Both the position numbers and the translations under genes were made by a program. A stretch of DNA of 64,000 bases, from NCBI RefSeq assembly GCF_026151205.1, contig NC_087078.1:7766675-7830674 (forward strand), read 5' to 3'. Below, in pieces: positions 21,163 through 30,229 of this stretch. Position 1 is the first letter of the stretch. Each line of letters begins with the position of its first letter. A model generated the notes under the pieces. It was not told the DNA's origin. It saw only the letters and a list, made by a program, of their open reading frames with translations, and searched no databases. The stretch comes from Bolinopsis microptera. Lineage: Eukaryota; Ctenophora; Tentaculata; Lobata; Bolinopsidae.

Positions 21163-22803
21163 ATGTCGTTTGCAAGGACAGTGATAATACTGGTCTCCAT
21201 ATCGATAGCACAAACCACATTACTACTCTGCTCTGAAGAATATTGGGGAAAGCTATACAAGCTATCAGAAAATTTAAAATGTAAAAATAAAAATTACGTC
21301 AAATGGAATATTTCCATCTCGAAACGTAACATCGCGGAATACGAATCATCAGCCAATGCTCTGGTAATAATGTCTCGAACCTGTGAATCATATATGAATT
21401 TTGTGGGAGAAGAAACAATCACGGGTCAAAGTAAAAGAGTAATCACCGTAAACCCAGAAAGGGCTAAATATTTGATTGAAAATCGAAAATGTATTAACGA
21501 AAAAGGCGAGTATCAGACGAAATTGGTTAATAATTTTAAATGTGACTTCAAGTGGCTGGAACACAGATCTAAGACTACGACATCTTGTTATTTCTCGGAT
21601 GGAGTAGTAATAGCGAATCATGAGGATACATTTACGTCCTCTTTGTCAAATATGGAGGGTTGCGACTATAGTTCAGGGTACTGTCTAACGCATAACGGAA
21701 AACACGTCACTTGGAACGTGATTGAAAATGTAAAAAGGGCTTATTTGCCTGTGGGGCAGTTCAATGCAACACAAATCGAAAATAAGCTACTCGTACCCGA
21801 GTTGAGCATGTCATTTAATCTGCCGGAGAAAAATCCGGGTAACACTTGGATCGATAGGGATTTCCAAATAAAGGGAAGCCCAGCCCCGTATCAATTTAAT
21901 CTTGAAAATGTAAATTCGAATAATGAAAATGCGATCGAAGCAATAAGAGAGGAACTCGTCAATAAATTTAATTATCTTTTGGAATTAATTAAAAGTCCGT
22001 TGGCGCAAACGGAGTATTTGTGTAACGTGTACAACGACATATATGGGACTGAGAGAATCCTAGCTAAAATCGATCCAACTGATTACGTACAATGGAAGTT
22101 AAATAGGACGGATGTAAAGGCTAAATTGGTCGGAAAATTGTTAATGATTTATCCTTGTCTGCAAATTCAACATTATCGATTCATAAACGACACCAACAGG
22201 TGTTATAACGGGTTTAAAATAGAATATAATCTGCCGGAAAATGATGAATATATTGAGGGCTATGTAGATCCTAAGTATAACATGATAATGCCTACCGCAA
22301 TAGAGATAGATTGCCACAACTCTACGACCCAATATATGATAGTGAATAATACGATTCTCGCTCAAAGTGCTCATGGGTTACACGAAATGAGGGTAAACCT
22401 TTCAAAGGTAGATAGTATAGAGAGAGTGAAACTTACTGGAATACCCATGTCTCAAGATTTTCAAAATTGGATATATAATACGTCTGAATTGAAGCACCAT
22501 GATATTAGCGATTTAATCCTGAAGGAAATGGAAAATGAAATTAAACATTTGACGATTGATAAAACGGAAAAACGAAATGTAAAATCCAATTGGCGGGAAT
22601 TATTTGGAATATTCGGACAAAGTAAGTTTACGATTATATTTGCTATTATTAGCAACGTACAAAGCATCGCCGTATGGTATCTAATCTGGAGGTACATTAT
22701 AGTAGAATTAATTATAAGTAAATGCGTCGATCGCACCAGAGGACGGATCCCAGTTAATGAGGGCCCAATTGACCGGGATGGTCAGGATGATACGGAAGTT
22801 TAA
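21163..22803 (+). CDS. Type I membrane glycoprotein 1 (envelope-like), 546 aa
   Basis: ATG at 21163, 96 bp after the zinc-ribbon ORF. Residues 1-24 are a signal peptide (TVIILVSISIAQTTLLLC). The ectodomain of about 460 residues is Cys-containing and has many N-x-S/T sequons. A transmembrane segment at about 490-520 (TIIFAIISNVQSIAVWYLIW and onward) is followed by a cysteine and a 26-residue hydrophilic tail. No cleavage site or family motif was recognised. By position beside the fusion-type glycoprotein it could be an attachment-type partner, but that is inference. It is intact, with no stops, so recently under selection or recently inserted. Confidence 0.75.
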   Translation: MSFARTVIILVSISIAQTTLLLCSEEYWGKLYKLSENLKCKNKNYVKWNISISKRNIAEYESSANALVIMSRTCESYMNFVGEETITGQSKRVITVNPERAKYLIENRKCINEKGEYQTKLVNNFKCDFKWLEHRSKTTTSCYFSDGVVIANHEDTFTSSLSNMEGCDYSSGYCLTHNGKHVTWNVIENVKRAYLPVGQFNATQIENKLLVPELSMSFNLPEKNPGNTWIDRDFQIKGSPAPYQFNLENVNSNNENAIEAIREELVNKFNYLLELIKSPLAQTEYLCNVYNDIYGTERILAKIDPTDYVQWKLNRTDVKAKLVGKLLMIYPCLQIQHYRFINDTNRCYNGFKIEYNLPENDEYIEGYVDPKYNMIMPTAIEIDCHNSTTQYMIVNNTILAQSAHGLHEMRVNLSKVDSIERVKLTGIPMSQDFQNWIYNTSELKHHDISDLILKEMENEIKHLTIDKTEKRNVKSNWRELFGIFGQSKFTIIFAIISNVQSIAVWYLIWRYIIVELIISKCVDRTRGRIPVNEGPIDRDGQDDTEV

Positions 22804-23756
22804 TTCCTAGATTGACACTGTCCTTTATATGTACTGTAGTAAATGTGTATATTTAGATATTCTCCTTAGATATTCCATCAACATAAAGAATTAATTAGCT
22901 GGAATTTTAATTATGTTAGTAAATAAGGATAAGTAGTAACAAGGCTACTATGTATGATGAACATTATTTGAAGGAACTACTATAAATAAAGTATATTATA
23001 TATATATGAAGTATGAGTACTAGGACAGTATAACTATATTATGATTGACAATGAAACAATGATAATGAATAACAAGTGCACAATATGATATGTAATAAGA
23101 AATAAATATGCGCAATATGAAAGTATTTGTATGCAATGATATTAAAGTAAATGCACTATGTATGACAAAGATTATGTTATGAAAGATAATAAAGCGCAAT
23201 CATATAAAATGAAAGTGCACAAGATAGCTAGATTATGAATGAAGTGTATGCGCAAAGATATGATCAAGATGAGTAACAAGTAATGCACAATATGGCATGA
23301 TATTTAAATAAGTGATAAGCAAGCGCTATGAAAATATAAGATTAAAATAATGTGAGATATGAAACGCCATGAAACAAACCATATTTTAAATGCAGGCCGG
23401 CCAAATGGAATGGGAACTAGATTAAATGACGTCACCCGGAAAATTTTATTTATTTATTTATTTATTTAGTTCTTAATTTATTTATTTATTTGCGTGCACG
23501 ATTTGTGCCAAATCTGAGCTTAAATGTGCCAAAAGACTCTTTAGATCCAAGGCAAATTGAACGTGATTGTTGTCTGGAACCAAAATAATTACTTTAGCAT
23601 GACCTGTTTTGTATACTTTTCTAATAAAACACAAAAACCAAATTAGGCACGTAGTAATTTAGAATCTTGTATCTTTGTAACTAAAGTTACAGTTATAAAA
23701 ATATATTATAATATGACCGGTTAATGGTGGTTAATCTAAATACTTAAATAGCAAGG
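22804..23756. other. 953-bp non-coding gap between the glycoprotein genes
   Basis: Very A/T-rich with many ATGA/ATAAT motifs and no frame of note. At about 23446-23495 there are two runs of ATTT pentamer-like repeats (ATTTATTTATTT), resembling AU-rich RNA elements. A compact element would not be expected to keep this much untranslated sequence, so it may hold a promoter, splice site or cis-acting RNA. Confidence 0.5.
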
Positions 23757-25862
23757 ATGCGGAAGAAAGGATATTATCAACAAGTTATCTTCTTTATCAG
23801 TTGCTGCATAGCACTTTCAAAAGGAATGATTGAAGAAATCAATTACCACCAGGAAAAGACTGGTCTCATCTTACAAGGAATCGGAATCGTCGCACCGGAG
23901 ATTACCCCTGTGCTGATATCAACATTTATAAAGATAAGAAATCCAATGAAAAATGTAAATGAATGCGAAAACATATGCAACATTGACGAAAATGTAATTT
24001 GGGGACTGCTAACCCACGTAAAATGTAATCATGTGCACAACAAAATCGGAGATCGCCAAAATGTAATAAAGGAAATCGAGAATTCGGTGGATAAAGACCT
24101 CGAAAATGATTCTAGACAAATGGCGGAACGATGTTTCAGAGAATGTATCAAAATACCGAAATGTAAAGCTTTCGGTGTGGAATATAGATCTGACGTCGTG
24201 ATCTGCATTCTGAGAGAAACCATCCCTACGTATCATCAGGATTCTAAAGGTTCAAGCGAATTCGACATGCGATGCATGGTCGAAGATAAGAATAAATTCT
24301 GTGGACAATATCAGTCCAGAATCAATATTCTGTTTGAAAAATCAAATGAAAATTTTGTCAATGAAACAATGACAAAAATAGAAAAACTTACTGAATTGAC
24401 GAAAAACAGGAAACAGAAAAGATTTGTTCAAGCAGCCCTTGGATTTTTTGCCGGTTCTATTCTTACTGGAGTGTTCAGTCTCTATGAACAATCGAAAATT
24501 TCAACTCAACTTAACGAGTTCTACGACCAATTTCAGGATTTCCGTAATGAAATGACGGACTATATTGAATCAGCAACGGAATTTCATGAAGGTATGTTGA
24601 AAATGTACAAAACTTTGGAATTAAATTCCCAGGAGTCATTGGAAGAATTAAGCTGTGAAATGATGAGTATAATTCGGTATAACCTGAAAAGAAATCAGCT
24701 TCAAGACTGGAAAGAGTATATATACACTCTCTCGAAAGATTTGATAGACGGCCAATTAAAAGGTCCCGTGAGTCCCACAATATTTAATGAAACGAATATA
24801 CTGGATTTGCTGAAACATAAAAGAATGGAGGACGCAATTTATGTTGACAACGTCCCTTTATTCTATCGTCTAGGCAGAATGTGGCTAGCTGATGTAAAGA
24901 AAGATGGAAAATTTTTCAATCTTCATGTGATTATATCGATACCTCAAATAAAAAGTGATGAAATGTACATCCTATATCAAGTGAACCAAGTAGGTTTGGT
25001 CAATGGTACTCAGTGCATGCGTCTGGATATACCGAATCACGTGTATCAAAAAGATGGCGAATTCTACGAATTGGAAAACAAAAATAATTGCGAGGTCCGA
25101 AGTGGGATAAAATTATGTCTGGGGAATAAAGAAAACGAAGAATCTGCAAAGAAAGCAAGGTGTTTAAACGCCGACCCAAGAATATGTAAAACGAATTTGG
25201 AAAAATGTCAAATGCGCAATATTCAGACTAGTTCTGGTGTCATGGTCAGAGCAATACATCATTTGAAAGCATCGACGCAAGAAAGTCCTACTGAATACGT
25301 GGATATTTCAAATGGAAGTACGGTGAAATTTCTCAACTACGATAAATATTATCAAATAGTTGCCGACAACTACATCATTAGATCAATTAAAGAGCCAATG
25401 TTTACGAAAGAACTAGAGTTGACGAACCCCGAAAAATGGGACGAATATTTGATATCTGAAAATGAATTGCTGAAAAGAACGAATCTAAGTCAGCTCAGTG
25501 CTCATGTAGTTCAACAAAAAGAAATTGTTAAACATATCAAATCTGAAAGAATCGGACTAAATCTGACAAAGGATCTAACTCTTGTGAATTTTATAGGAAT
25601 TTTAACAGTAATGATTAGCATTATAGTGGGAATCTTCCTTCTATACAGCTATTGGAAAAAACGGTTCAGGACAAGGAAAGTAGAAAAGGACATAGAATTA
25701 GAAGAACAAAATAAAGACGAACTTTTAGAAAGCGGAAAAGATGAAGAATCTGGAGTAGATGAAACTAATTTCAGTGGTGAATATAGCGAAGGACTGCGAC
25801 AAAGAGCGCCTAGTACAACTAAGGTGTATTCAGTGGACGATGTGAAAAACAGAGTCTTATGA
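23757..25862 (+). CDS. Type I fusion-type glycoprotein 2 (envelope-like), 701 aa, UGA readthrough candidate
   Basis: ATG at 23757. Signal peptide at about residues 1-23 (VIFFISCCIALSKG). A Cys-rich segment at about 108-175, with spacing like a PAN/apple domain (CFRECIKIPKCKAFGVEY), is inferred. A basic furin-type site RKQKR ends at residue 222, followed by a hydrophobic Gly/Ala-rich stretch (FVQAALGFFAGSILTGVF) like a class I fusion peptide and a probable coiled coil (about 245-300). Transmembrane at about 610-635 (FIGILTVMISIIVGIFLLY), then an acidic cytosolic tail of about 65 residues. The layout resembles envelope/F proteins of errantivirus type. It ends at UGA in the context UGA-CUA-G, with the frame open for 315 further codons. 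Confidence 0.8.
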   Translation: MRKKGYYQQVIFFISCCIALSKGMIEEINYHQEKTGLILQGIGIVAPEITPVLISTFIKIRNPMKNVNECENICNIDENVIWGLLTHVKCNHVHNKIGDRQNVIKEIENSVDKDLENDSRQMAERCFRECIKIPKCKAFGVEYRSDVVICILRETIPTYHQDSKGSSEFDMRCMVEDKNKFCGQYQSRINILFEKSNENFVNETMTKIEKLTELTKNRKQKRFVQAALGFFAGSILTGVFSLYEQSKISTQLNEFYDQFQDFRNEMTDYIESATEFHEGMLKMYKTLELNSQESLEELSCEMMSIIRYNLKRNQLQDWKEYIYTLSKDLIDGQLKGPVSPTIFNETNILDLLKHKRMEDAIYVDNVPLFYRLGRMWLADVKKDGKFFNLHVIISIPQIKSDEMYILYQVNQVGLVNGTQCMRLDIPNHVYQKDGEFYELENKNNCEVRSGIKLCLGNKENEESAKKARCLNADPRICKTNLEKCQMRNIQTSSGVMVRAIHHLKASTQESPTEYVDISNGSTVKFLNYDKYYQIVADNYIIRSIKEPMFTKELELTNPEKWDEYLISENELLKRTNLSQLSAHVVQQKEIVKHIKSERIGLNLTKDLTLVNFIGILTVMISIIVGIFLLYSYWKKRFRTRKVEKDIELEEQNKDELLESGKDEESGVDETNFSGEYSEGLRQRAPSTTKVYSVDDVKNRVL

Positions 25863-25866
25863 CTAG
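25860..25866 (+). promoter_or_regulatory. Leaky stop context UGA-CUA-G
   Basis: The glycoprotein 2 stop codon is TGACTAG at DNA level. UGA followed by CUA(G) is an established readthrough-promoting context in animal viruses and some metazoan genes. The downstream frame is open without interruption into the F-box ORF, whose first in-frame ATG lies inside the F-box. Confidence 0.7.
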
Positions 25867-26810
25867 ACGAAGTAGAAGAATCAAATTTAAACTTGAACTG
25901 GAACCTAAATTGCGAAAATATAAATTGTGGAAACGTGCCAGAAAAAGAGGTAAAGAAAGCTGTAAATTTACATTACGAAAATGTAAATGATAGTGTTCAA
26001 GATGTCAGCGACTGGGAAAGTGAATCAAAGAATACAATAGACTCAAATAGTGCTTCGGATATACACGAGGAACTGGAGGAATTGAACATCGAGCATGACG
26101 CTTCTAACGATGATAATTTGGAACAACTACACAAAGAAGAGACGAAACGAGAAACAGAAATACCAATAGAAATATGGGTGATGATATTTAATTACCTCAC
26201 CATCAAGCAATTACTGAAAGTACGAGAATTAAATAAACGATTCAGTAGTTTGGTGAAGGATTACTTGCGGAACCCTACCAATGTAATAATGGAAAATTTT
26301 AAATTTTATAGTTACGAAACGTTCTATTTAACCGAAATACTTATAGAAGATCAAATGTGTTGGACGAATATGAAAACTAAAATTGGAAAGTTTGCCATGA
26401 AATACATGATCATGAAAGGGGTGTACTGCAGCGCCATCAATAAAGTGGAAAAACCATACTTGAGGTTTTTAAGAACACGGTGTCTACCATTGTATACTTT
26501 CAAGGACCGGCTAAGAAGCTTCACTCCTAAAGCGTCTGACGACGAAGTGATCATAAGATGGAAGGAATATAAGAAGAATTCTTGGGCGGATATTTCCCCA
26601 TTGGAAAAATCATGCATTAAAATGGAATGCAAGTTCCAAACTTTCTTAACGAAACTATATATGAATAAATATGGTACGTCTCTACCGATAACTACGAATC
26701 GGGAAAAGATCCAAAGAATAGGCAAAATGCTGAAAACCGAAGAGAATAAAAACTTCAATCTTCTTCAAGCTATAAAATATAGACCCCCGATTGAAGTTCT
26801 AATAGGGTAA
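25863..26810 (+). CDS. F-box protein module, in-frame readthrough extension of glycoprotein 2
   Basis: Same frame as glycoprotein 2, separated only by its UGA. 315 codons: an acidic, Asn/Glu-rich linker of about 105 residues, then an F-box (EIPIEIWVMIFNYLTIKQLL, followed by KVRELNKRFSSLV), then a C-terminal domain of about 160 residues shared with the 226-aa protein (WTNMKTKIGKFAMKYMIMKG, RTRCL, WADISPLEKSCIKMECKF). There is no ATG before the F-box, so free translation would need a non-AUG start or splicing. Read through, the F-box would lie on the cytosolic tail of a membrane protein and could recruit Skp1/Cullin ligase to membrane partners (inference). Confidence 0.7.
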   Translation, partial: LDEVEESNLNLNWNLNCENINCGNVPEKEVKKAVNLHYENVNDSVQDVSDWESESKNTIDSNSASDIHEELEELNIEHDASNDDNLEQLHKEETKRETEIPIEIWVMIFNYLTIKQLLKVRELNKRFSSLVKDYLRNPTNVIMENFKFYSYETFYLTEILIEDQMCWTNMKTKIGKFAMKYMIMKGVYCSAINKVEKPYLRFLRTRCLPLYTFKDRLRSFTPKASDDEVIIRWKEYKKNSWADISPLEKSCIKMECKFQTFLTKLYMNKYGTSLPITTNREKIQRIGKMLKTEENKNFNLLQAIKYRPPIEVLIG

Positions 26811-26980
26811 TCAAACCGTAAAAAGGAAAATGTAAAATGTAAAATGTAAATCAAACGTAATATGTCAAACGTAATATCACAACTCACCAACGGGTTCAAA
26901 ATTATAGAAACAGGCTCTTTCGTCATTTCCATTATCACTTTAATTAAAGTTTTCTAACCACATATTGATCAGCAAAGCAA

Positions 26981-27661
26981 ATGGAAAATACATCAGAAGA
27001 GATACCTTCAAAAACAGAAGAAATTCAAAGTCTATCCATTAAAGAAGTCAAATCAGTTTCCAACTGTAATCTACCTATTGAACTATGGCATATTATTTTG
27101 ACAAGGCTGAATCTACGTGATTTACTCAAAGCCAGGTTAATTTGCAAAAGGATGGGGAAAATCGTCTCACAATATTTGCGAGACACAACAAGTGGATATC
27201 CAGATCTCTTCAGCTTCTATAATTATGAAACATATTATCTCTTTGACATTCTAATGGAGAACGAGATGTATTGGACCAGGATACAAACGAATATTGGAAA
27301 ATTCGCGATAAAACTCCTAACCATGAGAGGAGCGTATAATGCAGCAGTATTAGGACAAAAGAAATGTTATGCTCGTTTTGTCAGAACTAGATGTCTAACA
27401 TTTGAAAAATACAAGTCATTATTCCCAAATGAATCGGACTGGGTTATCCTAGAACGTTGGGGAAAGTATAAACACGAGTCATGGACGAAATTGTCAAGAA
27501 TCGAAAAATCAATTATTAAGATGGAATGCAAATTCGATTATTATTTAAAGTACCAATACTGTAAAGCTTATGGAACCTGGTTGTCTATTACAATGACAGA
27601 AGAGAAAATAAAAGAAATCAGTAAAATGATGAAATACGAAGATAAGCAATACGGTAAATGA
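26981..27661 (+). CDS. Stand-alone F-box protein, 226 aa
   Basis: ATG at 26981. F-box at about residues 30-70 (NLPIELWHIILTRLNLRDLL, then KARLICKRMGKIV). The C-terminal domain at about 75-220 is homologous to that of the upstream F-box module (YNYETYYLFDILMENEMYW, NIGKFAIKLLTMRG, RTRCL, WTKLSRIEKSIIKMECKF). The two arose by duplication and diverged strongly. The middle of the shared domain (W...W..LS..EKS.IKME) faintly recalls an HMG-box helix, but this is too weak to call. F-box proteins act as SCF substrate receptors; the target is unknown. No membrane segment or signal peptide. Confidence 0.7.
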   Translation: MENTSEEIPSKTEEIQSLSIKEVKSVSNCNLPIELWHIILTRLNLRDLLKARLICKRMGKIVSQYLRDTTSGYPDLFSFYNYETYYLFDILMENEMYWTRIQTNIGKFAIKLLTMRGAYNAAVLGQKKCYARFVRTRCLTFEKYKSLFPNESDWVILERWGKYKHESWTKLSRIEKSIIKMECKFDYYLKYQYCKAYGTWLSITMTEEKIKEISKMMKYEDKQYGK

Positions 27662-28806
27662 GTTCATCGCATAACTATGCGTGAATCTGCATTTAGATAA
27701 AGAATGATGAAAAATGTAAATATTGAAAAATTTGAAACTTAAAATATAAAACTAAAAACGGGCAGGTTTAAAGATGAGGAAGTTAGATAAGTAAAGGATC
27801 GAACTCAGCCCAACTGAGATCCTAAACAATAAATATATGTATACAGTTTAAATTGTGAAAGATATTATAAGACTTCAATAAGTTAAACACTTATTAAGTT
27901 AAGTAAGAAATTAATTAAATTAATAAGTAAGAATAAGTTAAAAGGCAAATAAGTTAAATATCCGATAAATTGAAAGTAGTTTGTCAAAGGACTATTAATT
28001 TAGTACCATTTCAGAGCCTTTTAAGTTTATTGAAGTCTACTGACCAAAATGGCCCATCCAGGGGTTATGATCAAGTTATTTCATAGGTTCTTAAATAGTT
28101 CTTGAATAGAAAATTACAAGCTAGTAGATCTTCTCGTTTAGCCGGTCTATTGAGATTCTGGATCGCAACCGTATCCCCTCTCTGCACAGGAACATTTCCT
28201 ACGAAGACCGTAGACGCATCGTTATCGGGACGTAACCCGAATCTGTTTCGTATCGGGACGTAACCCCCGTTGAGAAGAAGAAGAAAGAAGAAAGAAGAGG
28301 GAATGGAAAGAATTATAATTGTAGCAATTCGTTACCGGGACGTAACCCGACTTTAAAAGCATCGCAATCAGGGCGTAACCTGACCCCCGTTGTCGTCGAA
28401 GAAAGAAGACCAAAGAAAAGGAAAGGAAAGGAAGAAAAAAAAAAAAAAGAGAAAAGAAAAGAAAAGAAAAATACTACTTGTAATAGTGGTGAGCGGCCCT
28501 AATGGCGAATTAGGTATTAATATATGTTAACAGTTTTAAGAAATGTTGATCAGCCCTAATGGCTAAATTATAGTAAATATTCTCCTATTTGAAGGAGAGG
28601 AAAACTTTGGTGTTAGATGATGATTATAATTAGGAGACCTAGGTTCTAAAATTCAGAGTCTTAAAATTTAAGGATGTCAAGGAAAATTTAATAGAAGAAA
28701 AGAAGAAGACGAAGAAGAAGAAGAAATATTTCATTAGAATAGTACGAGTAAGCCCTCGGTTGGCGAATCGGCTAATCGGTGAAATGATCAAATTAAAAAC
28801 TCTATG
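27662..28806. other. 3' untranslated region of the LTR element
   Basis: About 1.1 kb without a credible ORF. It holds the GGGACGTAACCC hairpins (28226-28382), long GA-rich purine tracts (28270-28310, 28398-28470, 28693-28725), and a near repeat of CCCTAATGGC (28497 and 28554). Cis-acting RNA functions are plausible. Confidence 0.6.
28226..28382 (+). repeat. Four GGGACGTAACCC mini-hairpins
   Basis: Stem-loops CGGG-ACGTAA-CCCG at 28226-28239 and 28336-28349, a longer-tailed version at 28254-28269, and CAGG-GCGTAA-CCTG at 28369-28382. In the last, both stem strands changed together, so pairing is kept; the loop core CGTAA is constant. Confidence 0.75.
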
Positions 28807-28819
28807 AAAAAGGGGATCG
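28807..28819 (+). promoter_or_regulatory. Polypurine tract
   Basis: AAAAAGGGGA (28807-28816) followed by TCG directly precedes the 3' LTR at 28820. It is in the right place for plus-strand priming. Confidence 0.65.
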
Positions 28820-29534
28820 TGTTGGCCTCTCGGACCAACAAGACTCTTTAATTATAGGTGGTTCTTTGCTAAAGTTCCGTTCATTTGGCTGAATTTGTCG
28901 AATCCATTTCTCTTGAGAACTCAAAGTTTTAGTATACCTCCAAGTCAAATTTATTTTACGGATTGAAACAGTTAATTGAATTAACCCGTAAAACTCTTAG
29001 AGGCACAGCTACAGTGACTTTGGTCATTAGTCCAGTGAAACTTTCAAAATATAAAACACCGATAACGGGTCTACTCAAATGATCCAGGGTGTTGGTCATT
29101 AGTCCGGAAAAACTTTCAAAATATACGGACCTTCAAATGATCTAGGGTACATAGTTCCGTGTTGATTAGTTTCAATTGAGCATTAACGAGGCCACGCATC
29201 GGCGATCTAGAAGCCGTGTTTCGATGCGTCCTAACGGCAACAACACTGCCCGACTATATCTGAATTTTAGTTGCGATAGCAACAAGTTACAATTCGACGT
29301 AGCTCTCAAATAAGCTACAAGTTCAATTCAAATCGGAAATATAAAAAGACTCTCAATATATGAACCTTATCTCCGAAGGTATCTATTTAATGAATTAATG
29401 GAAGTATTATTATATTTGAAGGCTTATTATACTACTCTATCAATTGTGTTCAAGTAACCATAAATTGAGACTGATTAAAAGCTCTAAAATCTAAAATATA
29501 AAATATAAATAAACTACAACGGCAGTAGCCAAAA
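28820..29534 (+). repeat. 3' LTR
   Basis: 715 bp, matching the 5' LTR at all but one position noted by eye. TATAAAA at 29340-29346 and AATAAA at 29508-29513. It is followed directly by the GTAT target duplication and the resumption of array unit B. Confidence 0.9.
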
Positions 29535-29998
29535 GTATGAAATATAGAAAAGCTACCGGAGGTGGGCCAGCCAGAAAGACTCAGGCTCTCTTAGAAGCCG
29601 AAACTGCATGCTTGTCAAATCTACCACTAGAGCAAATAACTGGAATCGAAGGAGGACATGAGAGCGTCTCTCATAAGTTCCTACGCGACACTCTCCCCAC
29701 TACACTAATGTCACAGATATTAGAGATATATCAATTTTCATATATCCTAGAACTTTGGAAGATGCCGGATTTTGCTCAGAAAACTTTTAATTTTCACGAA
29801 AAGACAATTAATTTGATAAGAAGAGTATCAAACACCCTTACAAGTCACGTGACAGACGTTATCCGATCACGTGACAGCTTTTATATTGGTTAGCTAGTAT
29901 CACATTATTCAATTACTAGTGTATGATTCAATTCACATTGCCTTAGTTATCCTATGTGTCCTCGCCTTTATCCAAAACCCTTATCTATACCCTTTACT
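29535..29998 (+). repeat. Array unit B, right part
   Basis: Resumes the unit at GTATGAAATATAG and runs to the segment CCCTTATCTATACCC, after which it departs from units A and C. The F-box-like ORF is absent and replaced by sequence leading to an alpha-kinase fragment. Confidence 0.85.
29537..29893 (+). CDS. SANT-like C-terminal fragment, longer form (unit B)
   Basis: 118 residues. Same KATGGGPAR start as the other units, but without the 63-bp segment that puts a stop in units A, C and D. It therefore continues through FAQKTFNFHEKTINLIRRVS to SFYIG. The extra tail is plausible protein, suggesting that this copy keeps the ancestral frame. The LTR element lies directly upstream and has separated it from the rest of its domain. 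Confidence 0.45.
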   Translation: MKYRKATGGGPARKTQALLEAETACLSNLPLEQITGIEGGHESVSHKFLRDTLPTTLMSQILEIYQFSYILELWKMPDFAQKTFNFHEKTINLIRRVSNTLTSHVTDVIRSRDSFYIG

Positions 29999-30229
29999 GG
30001 ACGGACCGCCGAAAAACAGAAAACAAACAACGAAAACTCGAATCATTATATATCATAGAGATTAAAACAGTATTTAACCCTTCTGGTCGTGGACTAGCCA
30101 CATTGCATTTTATCCAGCCGGTAGTTCAGAATCAAATTTGGATCATCGAATGAAATACATTTTTCCTCAGGTCACATTCAAAAGAGTGGTGATAGAAGTG
30201 GTGACAGAAGTGGTGACAGAAGTGGGCAA
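29999..30229. other. Sequence between unit B and the alpha-kinase fragment
   Basis: Not shared with the other units. It includes a short GTGGTGACAGAAGT tandem repeat near 30188-30224. An upstream part of the alpha-kinase may be encoded in here, in frames broken by stops. Confidence 0.4.

Larger units (their letters stand above)
19454..29534 (+). mobile_element. Non-autonomous LTR retroelement with glycoprotein and F-box genes
   Basis: 10,081 bp. LTRs lie at 19454-20168 and 28820-29534, each 715 bp, with one difference noticed. The 4-bp target duplication is GTAT (19450-19453 and 29535-29538); the empty site GACCGTATGAAA is seen in units A, C and D. A primer-binding-site candidate and a polypurine tract are present. 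The interior carries ORFs for a zinc-ribbon protein, two membrane glycoproteins and two F-box proteins. No gag, protease, RT/RNase H or integrase motif was seen in any long frame. A 4-bp duplication fits Ty3/gypsy-, BEL- or retrovirus-type integration supplied in trans. Very recent by LTR identity. Confidence 0.9.

Noticed and set aside
26600-27560. HMG-box in the F-box proteins
   Set aside because: The W...W..LS..EKS pattern is suggestive but the flanking helices and basic residues do not fit well enough.
20169-28819. Hidden reverse transcriptase or integrase in the LTR element
   Set aside because: No long frame in either strand shows RT (for example a YxDD-type motif in context) or an HHCC/DDE integrase layout. 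The two non-coding gaps are too short and too stop-rich, though a search would be decisive.
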